Shown here: positions 32,079 through 33,748 of the stretch, piece after piece
Numbering within the stretch: position 1 is the stretch's first letter
Layout of the letters: each line of letters starts with the position of its first letter
Assembly: GCA_021604105.1 (NCBI GenBank)
Contig: BQIW01000048.1
Span: 1 to 33,748, forward strand
Direction: 5' to 3'
DNA from: Nitrospirales bacterium
GTDB taxonomy: Bacteria; Nitrospirota; Nitrospiria; Nitrospirales; UBA8639
Length of the DNA: 33,748 nucleotides
Notes under the pieces: model-generated
What the model saw: the letters and a program-made list of their open reading frames with translations, nothing else
The model's database searches: none
What the model was told of the DNA's origin: nothing
Translations under genes and position numbers: made by a program

Positions 32079-32528
32079 CTTTACTGTTTAACACCATGAA
32101 TATTTTACCTTCTTAAAAAAGACTCACCTGCGACCTCTGTGCCAATGGACCCCATACGGCTAGACCCCATACAGATGCAAAGGGGTTTAAAGGAGAAGAG
32201 AAAAATGGTCTCCGATTGAGACCGGGCCAGTGACGACAAACGCACCACCTCCGGAGAGTCATTTTGATGATTTCTGACCCACTTGCGAGCGGTGGGCAGA
32301 AAGAACCATAGGCCAAAATAACAAAAAGGAGAGGATTTCTCTGAGGGAAGAAGCTGAGTCGGGATCAGGAGAAACAATCCCGAGTAAAAGGGGCATACCC
32401 TGGCATGGGAGATCAGTGTGGAACACAGCCCTGGAACATCCTGATGAGAGAAACTGGGTCGAATATTTGCTCACTGTTACAACGACGTCAAGTGGAAAAA
32501 CCTATTTGACCGCTGACTAATAATTTCT
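32079..32528. other. Intergenic region without recognised gene
   Basis: About 450 bp. It contains a 10-bp direct repeat, GACCCCATAC at 32148-32157 and 32163-32172, 15 bp apart. Several overlapping minus-strand frames here have low-complexity, unlikely sequences and no SD. Confidence 0.45.
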
Positions 32529-33530
32529 TCAACAGCTCAGATAGGGATACCCCATGTCCCGTGGTATTTGAAGAATGGATGGTGCCCCCGATCCCTTAAA
32601 GGCCTCCATGGGAAAGGCAGGCTTTTTCCCCATTGATCGCAATGTCTCCACAATTCGTTCCGGACGACCCCAGTCGCTCCATGTGACATCATCAAGCTCC
32701 ATGACACCCAATTGACCGGCAAGGGGTTGCAATACATCACGGGAAAAATTTCGTGTCGGCATATCCTGATACATAGCCCGGAGGGTCGACCCTTCGGTGG
32801 GAGTCCCGATTTGCCTTCGCAACCCTTCAAACCGTTCCATTATTTCAGGGAAGCACAACCATCCGAATTTCCATAAAGTCTCCACTTTGGTCACCAGCAC
32901 CAGGGTGTTCCACAATGCTCCTTCCGACATCAATCGCTTGCCATCAACAGCCTCAGGTTTTTCTACAAACGATTGAATGCCACGAATAGCACTCCCTCCA
33001 CTCCATCCGAGCACTCCTCCGACGGACATCCATCCATAATCAAGCTCCGGATGAGACGGACGAACCCCCATAAGAATCATTCGGTCAGATAAAAATTCTA
33101 CCGCTCGCACCGCCCGGCGCACTGCAGCCACAAAGCGATCTTCAGGACAGATAAAATGATCGGCAGGCAAGAGGACCACGATCGCATGAGGATCCCAGGC
33201 TCTCACGTAAGTCAGAGGCAGAAAAACTCCCGGCGCAGTGTCACAATTTCGCGGTTGAAAAATCAGCGTGCCTTCATCCTGCCTCGTGCAATGATGTTCC
33301 AAATTCTGCTGATGTGTTCGACCAACAACCGTCACTTTTTTCCGTGGCAGCCCGATTTGGTCGGCCCGATCCCATGTGTGTTGCAACATCGAGCGGGTGC
33401 CGACAAAGGTGCAGTATTGTTTGGGAACCGGATGCCCGAGCCACTGCTCTATTGAGGGTCGGATACGTTCCCCTTCACCACCTGCCAATACGATGGACCA
33501 CACGGAGGACGGTAGGGTCTGAACAGCCAT
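32529..33530 (-). CDS. Mannose-1-phosphate guanylyltransferase-like nucleotidyltransferase
   Basis: 333 residues, SD aggagg seven bases upstream. Sugar-nucleotide pyrophosphorylase signatures: LAGGEGERIRP (15-25) with PKQYC (36-40), VLLPADHFI (118-126), GVRPSHPELDYGWM, SFVEKPEA, WNTLVL, and DDVTWSDWGRPERI near the C-terminus. Closest in pattern to ManC-type GTP:mannose-1-phosphate guanylyltransferases, without the C-terminal phosphomannose isomerase domain. It would make GDP-mannose for surface polysaccharide. The usual GGxGxRLWPLS is changed to GGEGERIRPSI, so nucleotide or sugar preference could differ. It is monocistronic here; the 218 bp upstream hold nothing recognised. Confidence 0.82.
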   Translation of the reverse strand: MAVQTLPSSVWSIVLAGGEGERIRPSIEQWLGHPVPKQYCTFVGTRSMLQHTWDRADQIGLPRKKVTVVGRTHQQNLEHHCTRQDEGTLIFQPRNCDTAPGVFLPLTYVRAWDPHAIVVLLPADHFICPEDRFVAAVRRAVRAVEFLSDRMILMGVRPSHPELDYGWMSVGGVLGWSGGSAIRGIQSFVEKPEAVDGKRLMSEGALWNTLVLVTKVETLWKFGWLCFPEIMERFEGLRRQIGTPTEGSTLRAMYQDMPTRNFSRDVLQPLAGQLGVMELDDVTWSDWGRPERIVETLRSMGKKPAFPMEAFKGSGAPSILQIPRDMGYPYLSC

Positions 33531-33748
33531 AATAGACCTCCTGGAAATTGTAAAACGTAGTTAATGGAACATGCCCCATAGAGCAACACCCTCACTCGTT
33601 TTTCCAGACACCGTAAACTGACTGTATTCCAAATAACAGGGGGGAGCAGAGAATAATATTACATTTCGGATAATAAATTGAAAGATAAGCAATTGAAAGG
33701 CCAGAGTCAGAAGGAATCTTAATCCGTTGATTTTCTTCACTTTCCATC

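Noticed and set aside
32105-32474. Minus-strand frames of 67-90 codons before the PH-domain gene
   Set aside because: Overlapping frames with unlikely composition, no ribosome site and no recognisable motif.
1-33748. tRNA, rRNA, riboswitch or CRISPR array
   Set aside because: No cloverleaf, rRNA-like stretch, known riboswitch core or regularly spaced repeat was seen on either strand by eye; a covariance-model scan was not possible.

Overview
The window is one bacterial chromosomal segment of about 50% GC with strong Shine-Dalgarno sites. It carries no rRNA, tRNA or CRISPR array that I can see. The gene mix (paired MBL hydrolase and STAS-like genes, two sigma-54 activators, a giant multicopper oxidase, DUF3365 and cupredoxin proteins, an inverted-repeat-bounded ~145-bp element) suggests a Nitrospirota (Nitrospira-like) organism. 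This is inference from gene content, not a phylogenetic result.

Layout. (1) 1-2948, minus strand: a small exported His-rich protein, then a STAS-like gene and an MBL-fold hydrolase, then a second degraded copy of the same pair (truncated STAS, MBL gene with an in-frame TAG). (2) 3032-5713: a DoxX membrane protein with a candidate sigma-54 promoter and an upstream inverted repeat, next to a GAF-GAF-AAA+-Fis activator. (3) 5733-11492: an accessory block of redox enzymes (SDR, luciferase-like monooxygenase, two quinone-oxidoreductase-type dehydrogenases) with an HxlR regulator. It is littered with gene remnants: a dead serine recombinase, a dehydrogenase stub and a SnoaL-like stub. It looks transferred and decaying. 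(4) 11643-15961: exported protein, secreted GDSL hydrolase, RpiB-like isomerase, SMP-30-like lactonase. (5) 16177-21839: MoxR/AAA-type ATPase with a clear terminator, and a peptide-type ABC importer (lipoprotein plus two permeases, no ATPases in the window). Two copies of the ~145-bp structured repeat occur here, one supplying the stop codon of the first permease. (6) 21938-30990: the most interesting block. It holds a DUF3365 monoheme protein, an exported cupredoxin with an amicyanin-type CxxHxxM site, and a 1627-residue multicopper oxidase whose copper motifs occur in permuted order, as in MnxG/MofA-type manganese oxidases. Next to the oxidase are a sigma-54 activator (GSFTGA variant) and a stand-alone receiver. 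(7) 31329-33530: tiny exported Cys protein, PH-domain membrane protein, and a mannose-1-phosphate guanylyltransferase-like enzyme.

The main hypothesis is that block 6 is a regulated periplasmic oxidation module. The giant oxidase would take electrons from a metal or other extracytoplasmic donor, the cupredoxin and heme protein would be redox partners, and the receiver and sigma-54 activator would control expression. The substrate is not shown by the sequence.
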